Below the pieces are notes generated by a model. The model was not told the origin of the DNA. It saw only the letters and a list, made by a program, of their open reading frames with translations, and did no database searches. From Rapana venosa (lineage: Eukaryota > Mollusca > Gastropoda > Neogastropoda > Muricidae): a stretch of DNA of 64,000 bases. Position 1 is the first letter of the stretch. Each line of letters starts with the position of its first letter. This document shows, in pieces, positions 41,128-48,175 of this stretch. The stretch is from contig CM054140.1 in the NCBI GenBank assembly GCA_028751875.1, positions 20,543,493-20,607,492 of the forward strand, given 5' to 3'. Made by a program: the position numbers and the translations under genes.

Positions 41128-44100
41128 GTCTAAAACTGAAATTTCTTCCCCTTGGGAGTGGCTTTTTTTAAGAATTTGCCGGGAAAACTCTCTTGTTGCC
41201 TGGGTTCTTTTTCGTGCGGATAATTTTCTGTAACCAAAGGGACCCGGTTTATCGTTCATCCGAAAGATGCGCCCAGACCACCATCTGGTCAATGTTTGGG
41301 GGGAAAAGTTGGGGGCCCAGAGGGGGATTCAAACCCGGACTTTTCGTTTTCTGACAGGCGGTTCCTCTAGACCCCCGATCCCCGCATACACATTTACTTT
41401 GATAAATCTCTAATGATGAGCAAAAGTCTCCTTGTCTAAAAAATGATGATGGATATTGACACAAATTCAAGTTATTCTAAAGTAGAATGTCTTTCAATCA
41501 GAAAAAGGGCCCTGGGGCCAACTTCCCCCTCCAGCAAAATCGACCCCCTCCCTGGGTAGTACCAAAACTCCAACCCCCCCTTTCTTTCAATTTTTTTGGA
41601 TTTGTCCGCCTGTTGTCCAAACAGGAATTTTTTTTAAATTTGAAAAAAAATGTGGCTCTGGGATTTTTTCCGTAAATTTGGTCCAAACGTGAAATGAAAT
41701 CACAATCAAGTCGCAGCTTTCTTCCCGACCCCCCATCTTGAACTGAAACTGATCTTCTGAAGAAAACTTCTGTTTTAAAATTTAAAAAATCTTGCCCAAA
41801 AACTTCTTTTTGTCAAGAGAAGCGGGGGTAGTGGAAAAGCCTGTTGTAAAAGTCATTGATCTGGGTAATATTTTTTTGTTTATGCTTTATGAAAAAGGGA
41901 ATTTAAAAAAAATTACCTTTATTGGGTCAAAATTTACCCTGTTATGAAAAAATGAAACCCTAAGCAAATTAAATATATATAATATATATATTAATATTTT
42001 TAAAATTTATATATATATATTTGTGCACAGTTTCAAAATGGAGTCACTGAGTCAGTATACCTTACAGTCTGTTTGAGAAGGGGAAAAAATAAAAAAGACC
42101 TGTAGCCAGATCTGTTCTTTATTTGGGAGATTACTGCACATATTCCTGTAGAACAAATACACGACGGGAAGGGAATCTAGTAAAAAGGGAAAAGTCGAAA
42201 GTCATATGCATTTTGCTATATTTTCCACAGTTTGACGGGGTTTGGGTTCATTTGACTTTATTTAAAAGTTCATGGCTTACTTTTCCCGTGACTCGATCGG
42301 ATGATTCTTGCTTTAAATTTTTTATTTTAATTTAAAAAATTCTTGTTGAGAGGGAATGACGAACTTTTTTCAACCCAGTGTTAGGCCCTACACTCGATCT
42401 GCATTGACAATTTTTGTATATATATATGCATGTACTTTTAAAAATATAGTGAAGGAACTTGGGCCCGCAATGTCGTTTTGACGTGGCGTGTGAACCCTGC
42501 ATGCACACATTGGAGATAGAAAAAGAGCAGAATTTGAAAGGGGTGCTGGGGGGTATTGTTATTCCATTTAGTACGGGAACCAATTTTTTTGAAAAGTCAA
42601 GGAGACTTTTCACTGATGGGTTTGAGGGTAGTGTTTTAATTTCACTTTGCTGTTTGTAAAAACTTTTTTAAAAATCAGCAATACTTGTTTCCTTTTTCCC
42701 CCCTTGTTTGGGTTTATTTCAAGAATGGGACTTTCATCAAAACAGATTTGAGATTTCTGTTTCTTCTAACTGCTGAGTGAAAAACTTGTGACCCTAGGCC
42801 CCTATATGCTGGGGAATAAAATTCTTATGTACACTTCAGTACTTGCTTTGTTAGTCCCTCTTAGTCTTACTCAGAAATTACTAAATGAAAAATCCAAATT
42901 TACTGTTAATAGTCTGCCCAATGCTACCCTTCACAGCAAGCTGTGTTAACCCTAGACTCCCTTTCCCCCGGAATTCTCCGGGGCTAAACGTGCACCCTTT
43001 TCGCCAACAACCCGGAAAAATTTTCCGGGTGTCAAAACCGAAGTAAACAGCCTGCTTCCTTGATACAGTTAAAGGGAAACTACCCCAAAATTAATGGGGT
43101 CACTCTCCTTTTGCTTGGCAAACATCGAGCTGCAAAAAACCTGGCAAAAACGATTTTTTTTTTTTGCTGTTTTTGTGTTTTTATGAGACGCGGGGAAAAG
43201 TTCTTGTTCAAAATTGCTGAACTTTGTTGAAGGCAAAATTAACTTTACACAGCTGTAAAAGTGGAAATAAAACTCTGATTTACCTAACTTGATGAAAACG
43301 ATCGCGTAGATTCAGGAGATTGTATTTAAAAAACAATAAATGAGTTTTGGCCCTAGACATTGTTTAAATTTATTGAGAGGGGGGTACTCGAATGACAGTG
43401 GCGATGAAGAATGTTTTTTGGTCGTTTTTTTAAAATTTTAAATTATTTTCGCAGTGAAATATCATGTAACAAATTTTGAGCTTGCTAAAGTAATCTCGAT
43501 TATATACTGTCATTGTGTAGACTATTGGAATATTATGTAGTAGTTTCTGGTAAGAGGGATATGAACTAGCAGTGGTACATAGCTTTTATTCCCCGGCATT
43601 AGGGGGCACTTGCACTGGGCGTTAAGAGGTTAAATAGAATTTCTTGTAAAAAAGGCTGTCTCGGTAAACTGAAAACTGCTTTTTTTCAAAAAAGGGATTA
43701 CAGTTCCATATTTAGTGTTTCCACGTTCCCAATAGAGGCTTTCCTCCCTAAAAAAATAGGCCGCACGACTTTTTTTTTTAAAGCAGTGAAGGCATTCTTT
43801 TGGTGATATCCGATTTTGGACACCTTTCTCGTTTTGTTCTCATAAGTTTTTTCTGAAGGGTTTTTTTAAATCTGATTTAAAACAGAAATTCTCACATGTG
43901 ATTCTCTTTCTAGGGCTTTTTAGGGCCTCCAGGGTTTGTCTAATTTTCAGGGCTTTTTAGGGGCCTTATGGGCTTTTAAAAAATCAGGGCCTTTTAGGGT
44001 TTTTTCAGATTTGTACAAACTTTGAAGTCCATATAATTGTTAAAGCAAAAATGTAAAACCCACACTGCCTAAAATTTCTGATACTTTGCTTCAATTTGGA

Positions 44101-45549
44101 AATGTTCTAAATCAGAAATGATATCTAGCTTGAAGTGTTGTATTATTTAAGATTTGCAAATGTTTATTCCACAGTTCTGTTGTCCAATTTACTTCATCAG
44201 TTAAGAAAATTCAGTAGTACATGTATGAAGCTAATTCAGTAATTGTTAAAATTACTAAATACGCAAGGGATATTTTTGTTCATTTGCCAGTTTATTTTCC
44301 CCCAGTTTGTTTCATTTTATAATGATAGTAATTAACATTGTATTTTTGCACGTTTCAATTGAATTACTTTTTGTATATCATTATCAATGTAATCATGTAA
44401 GATGACTACCCACACATCTGCACATGTACACACACACACACAAAACCAGGCACAATGGCATACAATGGCATACTGTGTGCCGGTGGGAACAGATGACAGA
44501 ATTTACAAAACTGCATACACACGGGGACTGGATGTAAAAAAGCAAAAGTGCTTTTTCCCATTTCCTTAATAAAAGAATAAAAAAAAGGGGAAAAAAACAT
44601 GATACTGTGTATGCATGCTATGAACCCCCATGAAACCTTGGCACGCTGCACAGGAAAACCCTTGGCCCTACCAATACTTAAAACACGAATCTTGAAAGGT
44701 TAATGCACTCTCCCCTCCCCTCCCTTATCATTTGTCAAGTATCACTTTCTGAGAATAGATGGTTTAATAAAAACCAAGGACACTGAACAGTATGGTATTT
44801 TCCTCTCCACCCTATTTTTAACCTGCACAACTGTGTTATTTGTTAATCATTTTACAAATAAAGATTACTTGTATTACTGCACTACATTGTTATCTCATGG
44901 AAGACTGTTCTTCTACATTACTTATTGTACTAGGCCTACCCAAGAAAAATGACGTGAAACCTAACTTCCACTGACGAAAATGACTCTCCGCCCACTTTTT
45001 CTTTCACTCTTTGGGGTTGCACTTTAAATTTCCCCATGACGCTTGTTGTCCTCGTTTTTAAATTTTTTAAATTCCTTTTAGATTGAAAAGTTTTCTATTA
45101 AAAATATGTTCTTGTTAAAAAATAATAAGCAGATGTTAAATTTGCAAGAGGGAAGTTTCAACAATTTACAGACCAAGGGTAGGGTGAAAGGGAAATTGGC
45201 GAAAAATTGGTTGAGTAAATACAACAAATCAACACTCACAAACAGTATTTAACATACAGAGAAGTACTGAAATGTGGCTATGTTTTCATCCTTTTCCAAA
45301 ATGCTTAACATCTGATGAACAGGACTTTAAGATTAGGGCTTTTATTTACCTGCGGCTGTTAGACTTGCCTTTCTGTCGGCCATTACGCGCCAATGTCTAG
45401 ACACACACAGAGAAAAAAAATTGCTATCAAGTACTTACATCGAAATCAGCAGCACCGGATCGCGTTTTCCGGGATTTTCTGTCTTCCAATGACAAAAATA
45501 TGGGCGGAGAATTCACCTCAACGTCTCTACTGTGCCTTGTATTCACCAT
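1151..45549 (-). CDS. ATAD2: ATAD2/ATAD2B-like AAA+ ATPase gene (3' part beyond window)
   Basis: Eleven coding exons on the minus strand: 45439-45549, 45350-45396, 23299-23708, 21550-21637, 17906-18019, 17248-17362, 11991-12119, 10619-10733, 9561-9702, 4185-4333, 1151-1399. All have GT/AG edges, and every junction keeps frame except exon 2 to 3. The visible protein (about 556 residues) starts MVNTR, as ATAD2B proteins do. It then has a basic/Ser-rich tail, a Glu/Asp-rich stretch, an SMAKAR segment, a GASLADVDPM segment and the first AAA+ module: GPPGTGKT Walker A across exons 9/10, IIFFDEIDG Walker B, GATNR sensor 1 and RRPGRFD arginine fingers in exon 11. In the family this is a nuclear hexameric ATPase that binds acetylated histones through a C-terminal bromodomain; that part is outside the window. 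Invertebrates usually have one ATAD2-type gene, so ATAD2 versus ATAD2B is not decided. Confidence 0.9.
1690..2120 (-). mobile_element. tRNA-derived SINE (family 2)
   Basis: The reverse strand starts TCCATGGATTGGTGGTCTAG (A box) with B box GGTTCGATCCC. Internal landmarks are GTGCACATAAAAAGAACCCT, GGCAAAATTCTATAG and CTGTCCCCAGGGAGAGCAGC. I recognise this general design from gastropod genomes. A second, corrupted copy is at 40985-41390. Confidence 0.75.
2782..3631 (-). mobile_element. Second copy of the piggyBac-like element
   Basis: Inverted relative to 15854-16962 and about 260 bases shorter. Shared blocks include GTCAGCCAATGAATG, GATTGTGGAATATTTTTGAA, TTTCGACGTCACAGATTG, ACTTTGCTTATCGTGTTAAA and TTGCTGTCTATTCAGTGCTA. 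TTAA is at 2778-2781 and 3632-3635. The terminal CCCTAG is mutated on the left (GGCTAGTGGCGCGG). Confidence 0.7.
4185..4333 (-). CDS. ATAD2: ATAD2-like exon 10, Walker A second half
   Basis: Completes the P-loop (GTGKT) and encodes LVARALANECSRGAQKVAFF then MRKGADCLSKWVGEAERQLR, nearly identical to vertebrate ATAD2. This includes the pore-loop region (KGADCLSKWVGE) of AAA+ proteins. Acceptor TTTGCAG, donor GTGAGA, phase 0 at the end. Confidence 0.97.
4991..5143 (+). mobile_element. SINE/LINE family-1 3' fragment
   Basis: Only the 3' half is present: CTTGCGCACACGTTAAATCC, ATTGTGTGCCGGTGGGAACG and AGTGCTTATTCCATTATCCT, followed by an AT microsatellite. It could come from the SINE or the partner LINE, since both share this part. 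Confidence 0.7.
6090..6620 (-). pseudogene. Frameshifted transposase C-terminal remnant
   Basis: The minus strand has an open stretch from 6620 ending near 6450. It contains MPVYERLTNMQLLQRCGSG, which resembles the C-terminal part of a large invertebrate transposase-like family (often labelled Mutator-like transposase domain). In another frame, further along, are HEFNFGPDSTQDTASCFGF and a basic RQQKREKNSLRY tail ending in GPAFATGVF. Stops and frameshifts show it is dead. The family assignment is from memory of motif style only. Confidence 0.4.
6718..6842. repeat. CATA/CACA microsatellite
   Basis: ACATACATACAT and ACACACACA units make open frames in several phases that code only His/Thr/Tyr or Cys/Val and are not genes. 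It is inside the DNA transposon. Confidence 0.9.
7397..7708 (-). pseudogene. Possible transposase N-terminal remnant
   Basis: An open frame of 103 codons on the minus strand begins MTRLWKQKPQLVPKCKPKLQ and is basic at its N-terminus. It lies inside the transposon at 5497-8207, in the same orientation as the C-terminal remnant. Base composition is richer in CpG than its surroundings. I do not recognise a domain, so a non-coding interior remains possible. Confidence 0.35.
8208..8660 (+). repeat. R1 repeat: right half of the split copy plus another copy
   Basis: 8208-8350 continues R1 (GAGCAAACTTTTCATCTCCT) exactly where the transposon at 5497-8207 ends. 8420-8660 is a further copy (CCCACTCTTGAAAAAAGCAG). 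Both share AGATAAAATTGTTT and CTGTTGAGCACCAG, so the two lie in tandem. Confidence 0.6.
9081..9443 (-). mobile_element. Full-length tRNA-derived SINE (family 1)
   Basis: The reverse strand starts GGACGGGATAGCCTAGTGG with B box GGTTCGATTCC. It continues through CTTCGGGTGAGACTATAAAC, AACATCTTGCGCACATGTTA, TGTGTGCCGGTGGGAACAGA and TGCTTATTCCATTATCC to an A-rich tail (the T run at 9081). The promoter boxes are well preserved, so this is a fairly young copy. It lies in the intron just after ATAD2-like exon 9. Confidence 0.85.
9561..9702 (-). CDS. ATAD2: ATAD2-like exon 9, AAA+ start and Walker A first half
   Basis: Encodes VTFDSVGGLQEHIMKLKEMV then VFPLLYPEFYERFKIAPSRG and VLFYGPPG. These are the N-terminal strand of the AAA+ core and the first part of the P-loop. 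The acceptor is a long pyrimidine run ending CAG, the donor GTAATA. The exon ends one base into the Gly codon of GPPGTGKT, which exon 10 completes. Confidence 0.97.
10619..10733 (-). CDS. ATAD2: ATAD2-like exon 8
   Basis: Encodes CPLNFTADMITSNRVLKDRV then RSGASLADVDPMEIDKS. The GASLADVDPM motif just ahead of the AAA+ core is a family hallmark. The acceptor GTGCAG completes an Arg codon; the donor is GTGAGC, and the exon ends in phase 0. Confidence 0.93.
11991..12119 (-). CDS. ATAD2: ATAD2-like exon 7
   Basis: Encodes RKRQAFHGSSSSTSS, an acidic Ser/Glu stretch, and then DEQRFSRRKTKSMAKARAR, very close to ATAD2B's DEERFERRKSKSMARARNR. The acceptor is GCTTCAG after a pyrimidine tract and the donor GTATGG; phase 2 in and 2 out. 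Confidence 0.9.
12432..12895 (+). mobile_element. LINE 3' end whose tail matches the SINE family here
   Basis: Encodes FSVSGPSIWNGLPISLSQRP then SCDTFKSGLKTYLFQ, the typical C-terminal end of CR1/L2/RTE-like reverse-transcriptase proteins. Directly after comes the block GGATGAGACTATAAACCGAG, GTGTGCCGGTGGGAACAGAT and GTGCTTATTCCATTATCCTC, which also forms the 3' half of the SINEs at 9081-9443 and 56133-56473. A tail with AGCGCTTTGATTTG, AGCGCTATATAAATTCCAT and (ATT)n follows to 12895. Confidence 0.75.
12988..13065. repeat. (TG)n microsatellite
   Basis: About 78 bases of TG with a few GG interruptions, followed at 13127-13195 by another AGCGCTTTG / GCTATATAAATTCCATT / (ATT)n tail like that at 12827-12895. 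Confidence 0.9.
13200..15850. other. Intron with low-complexity tracts and unclassified repeats
   Basis: Holds a 22-C run with (CCA)n at 14315-14349, a GA microsatellite at 14926-15020, and two stretches of transposon-like sequence (13590-13990 and 14640-14900). A CpG-containing block at 15480-15845 includes TACCAAATTTCATGAAGATA, a phrase often seen in invertebrate repeats. No exon is seen between ATAD2-like exons 6 and 7. Confidence 0.5.
14926..15020. repeat. (GA)n microsatellite
   Basis: About 95 bases of GA with AGAGGAGCG interruptions. Confidence 0.9.
15854..16962 (+). mobile_element. piggyBac-like non-autonomous element, TTAA-flanked
   Basis: The ends are inverted: CCCTAGTAGCGCT at 15854-15866, and GCGCTTCTAGGG at the right end (16951-16962). 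TTAA lies on both sides (15850-15853 and 16963-16966). A CCCTAG terminus with a TTAA target is the classic piggyBac pattern. The right subterminal region holds palindromic GGAATATTCC motifs near 16890 and 16935. No transposase frame is visible, so it would need a helper. Confidence 0.75.
17248..17362 (-). CDS. ATAD2: ATAD2-like exon 6
   Basis: Encodes EGKKRTKQPFFHRDSPPPRR, then RVAKQAAYYSPAHRKPNIR: Arg/Pro-rich linker sequence in the position of the family's FxxxRSPARRR segment. It joins exons 5 and 7 in phase (1 base in, 2 out). Acceptor AACAG, donor GTATGG. Conservation is weaker than in the flanking exons, so the call rests on phase, splice sites and position. Confidence 0.75.
17625..17850 (+). 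repeat. Interspersed repeat R1, reference copy
   Basis: Contains CCACTCTTGAAAAAGAGG, CAGGGGGCACAGCCCCCTGA, TTATGGTTAAAGGAACAAAC and ATCTCCTGACAAGATGTGTA. Related copies are at 8420-8660, 57290-57600, and split across 5390-5496 plus 8208-8350. No coding capacity is seen; the class is unknown. Confidence 0.65.
17906..18019 (-). CDS. ATAD2: ATAD2-like exon 5
   Basis: Encodes DGTHDDEKNDSGDETQQR then RSYSLREHKPRTQLYIAPAI, matching the family's YxLRxRKxxxxYxAP segment that follows the acidic region. The acceptor TTTTCAG completes the split GAT codon from exon 4; the donor is GTAATT, leaving one base. Confidence 0.85.
18020..20050. other. Intron between ATAD2-like exons 4 and 5, left part
   Basis: 18180-18700 looks like old repeat sequence (AAAGATGGCGGTACATTTTT). 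TG microsatellites lie at 19001-19042 and 19053-19075. 19400-19960 is richer in CpG than its surroundings and may belong to the transposon cluster that follows. No coding exon seen. Confidence 0.5.
20060..20656 (+). mobile_element. LINE fragment with RNase H C-terminus
   Basis: An open frame from 19952 to 20656. From about 20130 it encodes LQWIPSHCGIKGNEQADKMA, the C-terminal part of an RNase H domain (conserved SHCGIKGNEQAD), then a Cys/His knuckle CPCGEEEQDTAHILQDC. Both are typical of the end of the reverse-transcriptase protein of RNase H-bearing non-LTR elements. The upstream RT and endonuclease are absent, so this is a 5'-truncated copy. The first roughly 40-50 residues of the open frame probably read through unrelated flank. 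Confidence 0.8.
20870..21324 (-). mobile_element. Partial third copy of the piggyBac-like element
   Basis: Shares GATGACCGATAAAGCGATAC, AATGTCAAGAAATAG, ACTTTGCTTATCGAGTTAAA and GCTGTCTATTCAGCACTACC with the other two copies. It ends at AGGG followed by TTAA (21325-21328). The other end is not resolved; a TTAACCCTTAACC at 19961-19973 may mark it, with the RNase H LINE inserted inside. Confidence 0.6.
21550..21637 (-). CDS. ATAD2: ATAD2-like exon 4
   Basis: Encodes EFEDMYSRVKRARTKK followed by an acidic/Ser tail. ATAD2B has the closely similar EFENMDMYSRVKRRRKS. It starts in phase 0 after exon 3 and ends with one base (G). The acceptor is TTCCAG and the donor GTATGA. Vertebrates have an extra segment just before this (around SLLFDQLVNSTAEAVL) that I could not find here; if an exon for it exists, its length must be a multiple of three. 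Confidence 0.85.
22372..22747 (-). mobile_element. tRNA-derived SINE, variant tail
   Basis: The reverse strand begins GGTGGGATAGCCTAGTAGTC with a degenerate B box, and shares the AACACACGCAGAACATTTTG-type body. Its 3' part ends in a different module: GTCATCCCTGAAGTCAGAAT, TGGTGGGCAAAAACAG and CATTGGTGAACCTTGG. The same module occurs alone at 24434-24545, 55141-55245 and 61495-61600, and with the body at 50885-51290. Confidence 0.7.
23299..23708 (-). CDS. ATAD2: ATAD2-like exon 3, acidic region
   Basis: An exon of 410 nt with acceptor TTACAG and a perfect GTGAGT donor. It encodes a basic/Ser-rich opening (MTSRRRS...), then a run of eleven Asp with flanking Glu, then an Arg-rich SSRLRRKPYRFRG segment. 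Human ATAD2 has a comparable long acidic run. The first two bases complete a codon begun in the previous exon, so the internal Met at 23706 is probably not a start. The Asp run is coded by a GAT/GAC repeat (plus strand about 23497-23530) and may vary in length. Confidence 0.8.
23871..24150. repeat. Perfect 140-bp tandem duplication
   Basis: Bases 23871-24010 are repeated without a mismatch at 24011-24150. Each unit starts CTCAACTTTCATTAATGTAA and ends CACTGGTATA. The unit has no coding sign. Perfect identity means either a very recent event or an assembly artefact. It is in the ATAD2-like intron upstream of exon 3. Confidence 0.95.
24434..24545 (-). mobile_element. SINE variant-tail fragment
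   Basis: The plus strand reads TTCCTTGGCTAGAGCTCCGA, GGGGAGATTTTGTGTACGCG and TTTTGCCCACCATGAAGG. This about 110-base module is the alternative 3' end of the SINE at 22372-22747. Confidence 0.6.
25900..33980. other. AT-rich intron sequence of doubtful quality
   Basis: Long A and T runs and split words become common here, and no exon of the ATAD2-like gene could be recognised. A CpG-richer island at about 32890-33560 (GCGCGCAAACGC, CGATCGCTACCCCAC) stands out but has no convincing coding frame. CA repeats occur at about 30155-30250. Confidence 0.6.
38560..40630. other. Homopolymer-only stretch, probable consensus error
   Basis: Nearly the whole interval is built of runs of three or more identical bases (A, T, C or G blocks) with almost no CA, GA or mixed words. 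Nothing else in the window looks like this. It lies where the left duplicate copy should continue into sequence like 43030-44500. It should not be interpreted biologically. Confidence 0.8.
40985..41390 (-). mobile_element. tRNA-derived SINE (family 2), degraded or misread copy
   Basis: Same order of blocks as 1690-2120: plus-strand TACGGATTTCTCTGCGT, CGGGCTGCTCCCCCCGGGGA, GAATTTGCCGGGAAAACTCT, GTTCTTTTTCGTGCGGAT, GCCCAGACCACCATCTGGTC and a tRNA-like head with CAAACCCGGAC. A run of 47 T at 41080-41126 replaces the normal short T-run. Extra and missing bases in homopolymers suggest sequencing error as well as decay. Confidence 0.65.
42950..43629. mobile_element. TTAA-flanked element, second piggyBac-like family
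   Basis: TTAA at 42946-42949 and 43630-43633 bracket a 680-base segment. It starts CCTAGACTCCC with CCCCCGGAATTCTCCGGGGC close by, and ends in GGGCGTTAAGAGG. End symmetry is weak. A corrupted copy of its left end is at about 38546-38600, inside the duplicated segment. Confidence 0.5.
44470..44585 (+). mobile_element. SINE/LINE family-1 3' fragment
   Basis: Starts at TGTGTGCCGGTGGGAACAGA and runs through CACACGGGGACTGGATG to a decayed GTGCTTTTTCCC end. A short ACAATGGCAT duplication lies just before it. A corrupted counterpart is visible near 40630-40740. Confidence 0.65.
45350..45396 (-). CDS. ATAD2: ATAD2-like exon 2
   Basis: A 47-nt exon that continues phase 0 from exon 1 and encodes TLARNGRQKGKSNSR plus two bases (AG). 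The acceptor is a pyrimidine-rich tract ending TCTAG; the donor is GTAAAT. The basic, Ser/Asn-rich composition suits the disordered N-terminal tail of the family. It leaves two bases of a split codon, which does not fit the next recognised exon at 23708. Confidence 0.65.
45439..45549 (-). CDS. ATAD2: ATAD2-like exon 1, start codon
   Basis: The ATG is at 45549-45547 and opens MVNTRHSRDVEV, matching the MVNTR start of ATAD2B proteins. An in-frame TAG at 45567-45565 lies just upstream, so this is the first possible in-frame Met. The exon ends ...GAADFD with a strong GTAAGT donor (plus-strand 45433-45438), phase 0, 37 codons. The 5' UTR continues upstream. A pyrimidine-rich AG acceptor at 45770-45771 suggests the exon could begin at 45769, with a separate non-coding first exon further up. 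Confidence 0.8.
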
Positions 45550-46839
45550 TATCCTCTCGTACGTCTACAACCCTTTTCCCGTTGAGAACCGTTTCTCCCG
45601 TCTCTTGTCCAGCCGAATGACCGTTTCCTTTGTTAGCTCCCTTGAAAATATAGTCCACCAAAACAGAACTTATTTCTTCATCATACGCGACTGACTGAGT
45701 GATTGTTTCAATAAAATAGTTATGAAAAGACTGTAATATGTGGATTACATAGTGGTTGTAACGCACGACCTGCAAAAAAGAAAATTGTAACTGATTTGAA
45801 GTCCTTACTAAACACCAGGACAAGTATAAACTGGGCGGGAATTGACTGTTCAAACTTGTTTTCGTGGCCTGTGTTCAAAAGACTGCTTTAAGTTTAACAA
45901 CAAAAGCCAAAAAAGGTAAAACCTCATTAAAATCAGCGATCAATGGTGCAAATCTACAATACAAAATCCGTTTGATGTTCTTTGTTTCGGGGAGGGAGGG
46001 GTGAGAGAGAGAGAGTGTGATGATGATGACCCGGAAGTGTTCTATGGTTTGTCCCAGTTCCTACGCCTACCCTAGGTCTAGGCTATTTATGTGTGAGGAT
46101 ACCCTTTTATCACGCGGTCAAGTTTCTAAATATAGCATTTTGAGGCCAAGAGATGCATGGTTGCTCAAGACTCTTGGCTAACCAAAATGTTAGGCTAGTC
46201 TTCTTATTTTGCAACTACGCACCACATCATTTTCCCCATGCGTTGCATTAAATCTATATTCTGCACTGCGATTATGGCCATGTTTATACACTGCCACTCA
46301 CCACTTTAGTGGGACTTAGGCCTAGGCCTATAGGCTTAGGCCTACAGTAGGCTATGCCTACATAAGGCTAGTCCTATCATTTTGTAGACCTGTAGGCCTA
46401 CGTGACTGTAGGAACACTGCCCCTAAGCACAAGCAGGTCAAAACTGTAGATGGAAAAAAAGGGGAAACACAGCAGTGGAAAGAGGGGGTGGGGGGGGGGG
46501 TCACAATCAAATTCATTTATTTTTAGGTTAGTGACTGCACAGCTTGAAGGAAATTCCTTTTGTGACGTCACAAATAAAAAGGCTGTAGGTTAAAAATCAC
46601 AGCCAACCAGAGCAGTTTACCTCTGTTCATATAGGCTAACCACCATGAGTCTAAGTACATGTGTTGACTCGAAAGTTCTTCAGGATCAGGATTTGGGGTG
46701 CTGTTCAAATAATTATGTCTTAGCCTATTTGGCTTTTTATGCCCCATCAGTTTCTTTTCATTTTCTGTCATGGCTGGGAATTTTTTTCCTTTTTCTGTGT
46801 TGATCTGGTCATTGACTAAATTAGTCTTGTTTTAATCAG

Positions 46840-46841
<2 letters not shown>

Positions 46842-46874
<33 letters not shown>

Positions 46875-46923
46875 ATATATATATATATTTTATATATATA
46901 TATATTATATATATATATATATT
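46842..46923. repeat. (AT)n microsatellite
   Basis: About 80 bases of AT with TTTT interruptions; self-complementary and likely hard to sequence. Confidence 0.9.
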
Positions 46924-47570
46924 TCAGTACTTCAATTTTGTCTATGAGCTTCTTGTAGGTAATTTATACCAGGTGCTTGCTTGATATCATTTGTTGGTCT
47001 GTTCCAATGATTGGTTACTCTATTGTTAAATGTAAACTTCCTTGTCCTTTTTTTAAAGTGTTTAAAATGTACAGTTTCTTGTGTTTTTCTTTAAGTCTCC
47101 CCACTGAGAGCATTTCTCAAGTTCACAGCGAAAATGTCTATCACTTTAGGAATGGTCTTATCATCAATTTTACAAAAATTGTTGGGGAAATAAAAGCACA
47201 CACACTGTTCCACACAAACATAAAAATTACTTTGATCTTTTCTCATGGTCTGATCTGATCTTTTCTCTTGGTCCTAAACCACCTTTCATTAGACTTAACA
47301 TTCTCCATGGGCTAATATCTCTTGGAGACAACAAAAGTATGAGTGTGTGCAGGGGGGGGGGGGGGGGGGGGGGAGGATATTACCTTACCAGGACTTGACT
47401 ATCTCCACCACACCATCGTACATGTAAACAAAAATGTAGTGAAATAAAGTGTGTATTTAAAGAATTTATTTACAAATAAATAGGAAGAAATAAACAGTAA
47501 AACATAATATCACATTTAAGGAAAAAGCTATCATCATTTTGATCAAGCTTCATTCTTCAGTAGTTTTTGT

Positions 47571-47601
<31 letters not shown>

Positions 47602-48175
47602 CTTAATTGCCTTAACTTGGCTTAAGACTGCTTTGTTATCTCTGATTTCCACATGCAAGAATACCTTCTGGTGTGTTCAAACTGCCACTCACAACTGTTG
47701 TGCAGAATTGCTGTGCTGAATCATGCCTCACACGTACAATAGACTACAAGAAGAAGCATGAAACATCTACCTCTCTGTTATTATTGTTTATTTGTTGCTT
47801 CTATTTTGTGGATATTTTCACAATCTTTAAACACTTACAGTTATTTTCTCTTATTGTTCATCTATTTGATGCAAATCTGTTCAGCTGCAGCCCATTCTTG
47901 CACATATTTAAAGATGTTAGAGTACTCATATAAGCATTGGTTGTTGTACTCATTTCATATATTGGTGCTATGTTGTTTCTGAACTAATAAATTTTGTTTC
48001 AAACCAAGAAAAAGCCAAATATCCAGCTACAATTAGACCAGAGGATGGCACATCATCAACACAACAGAAGCAGCCAATTGTTCAACTGTTGCCTGACCCA
48101 GCCAGCCATTTGTTGTTGGTATCTATTTCAGTAGATACTCTGCCTGAAGAGACTTGCACTCCACACAGTTTTCAA

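Larger units (their letters stand above)
33985..44600. repeat. Large direct duplication, left copy corrupted
   Basis: 33985-34560 matches 41388-41960, and 37610-38640 matches 41960-43030, in the same order and orientation. Shared anchors include GGATATTGACACAAATTCAA, AAGTCGCAG and TGCATGTAC. The left copy has about 3 kb (34560-37610) absent from the right one, with AT microsatellite at the join. Past 38640 the left copy dissolves into homopolymers until SINE-like sequence near 40630 that matches about 44520. Confidence 0.7.
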
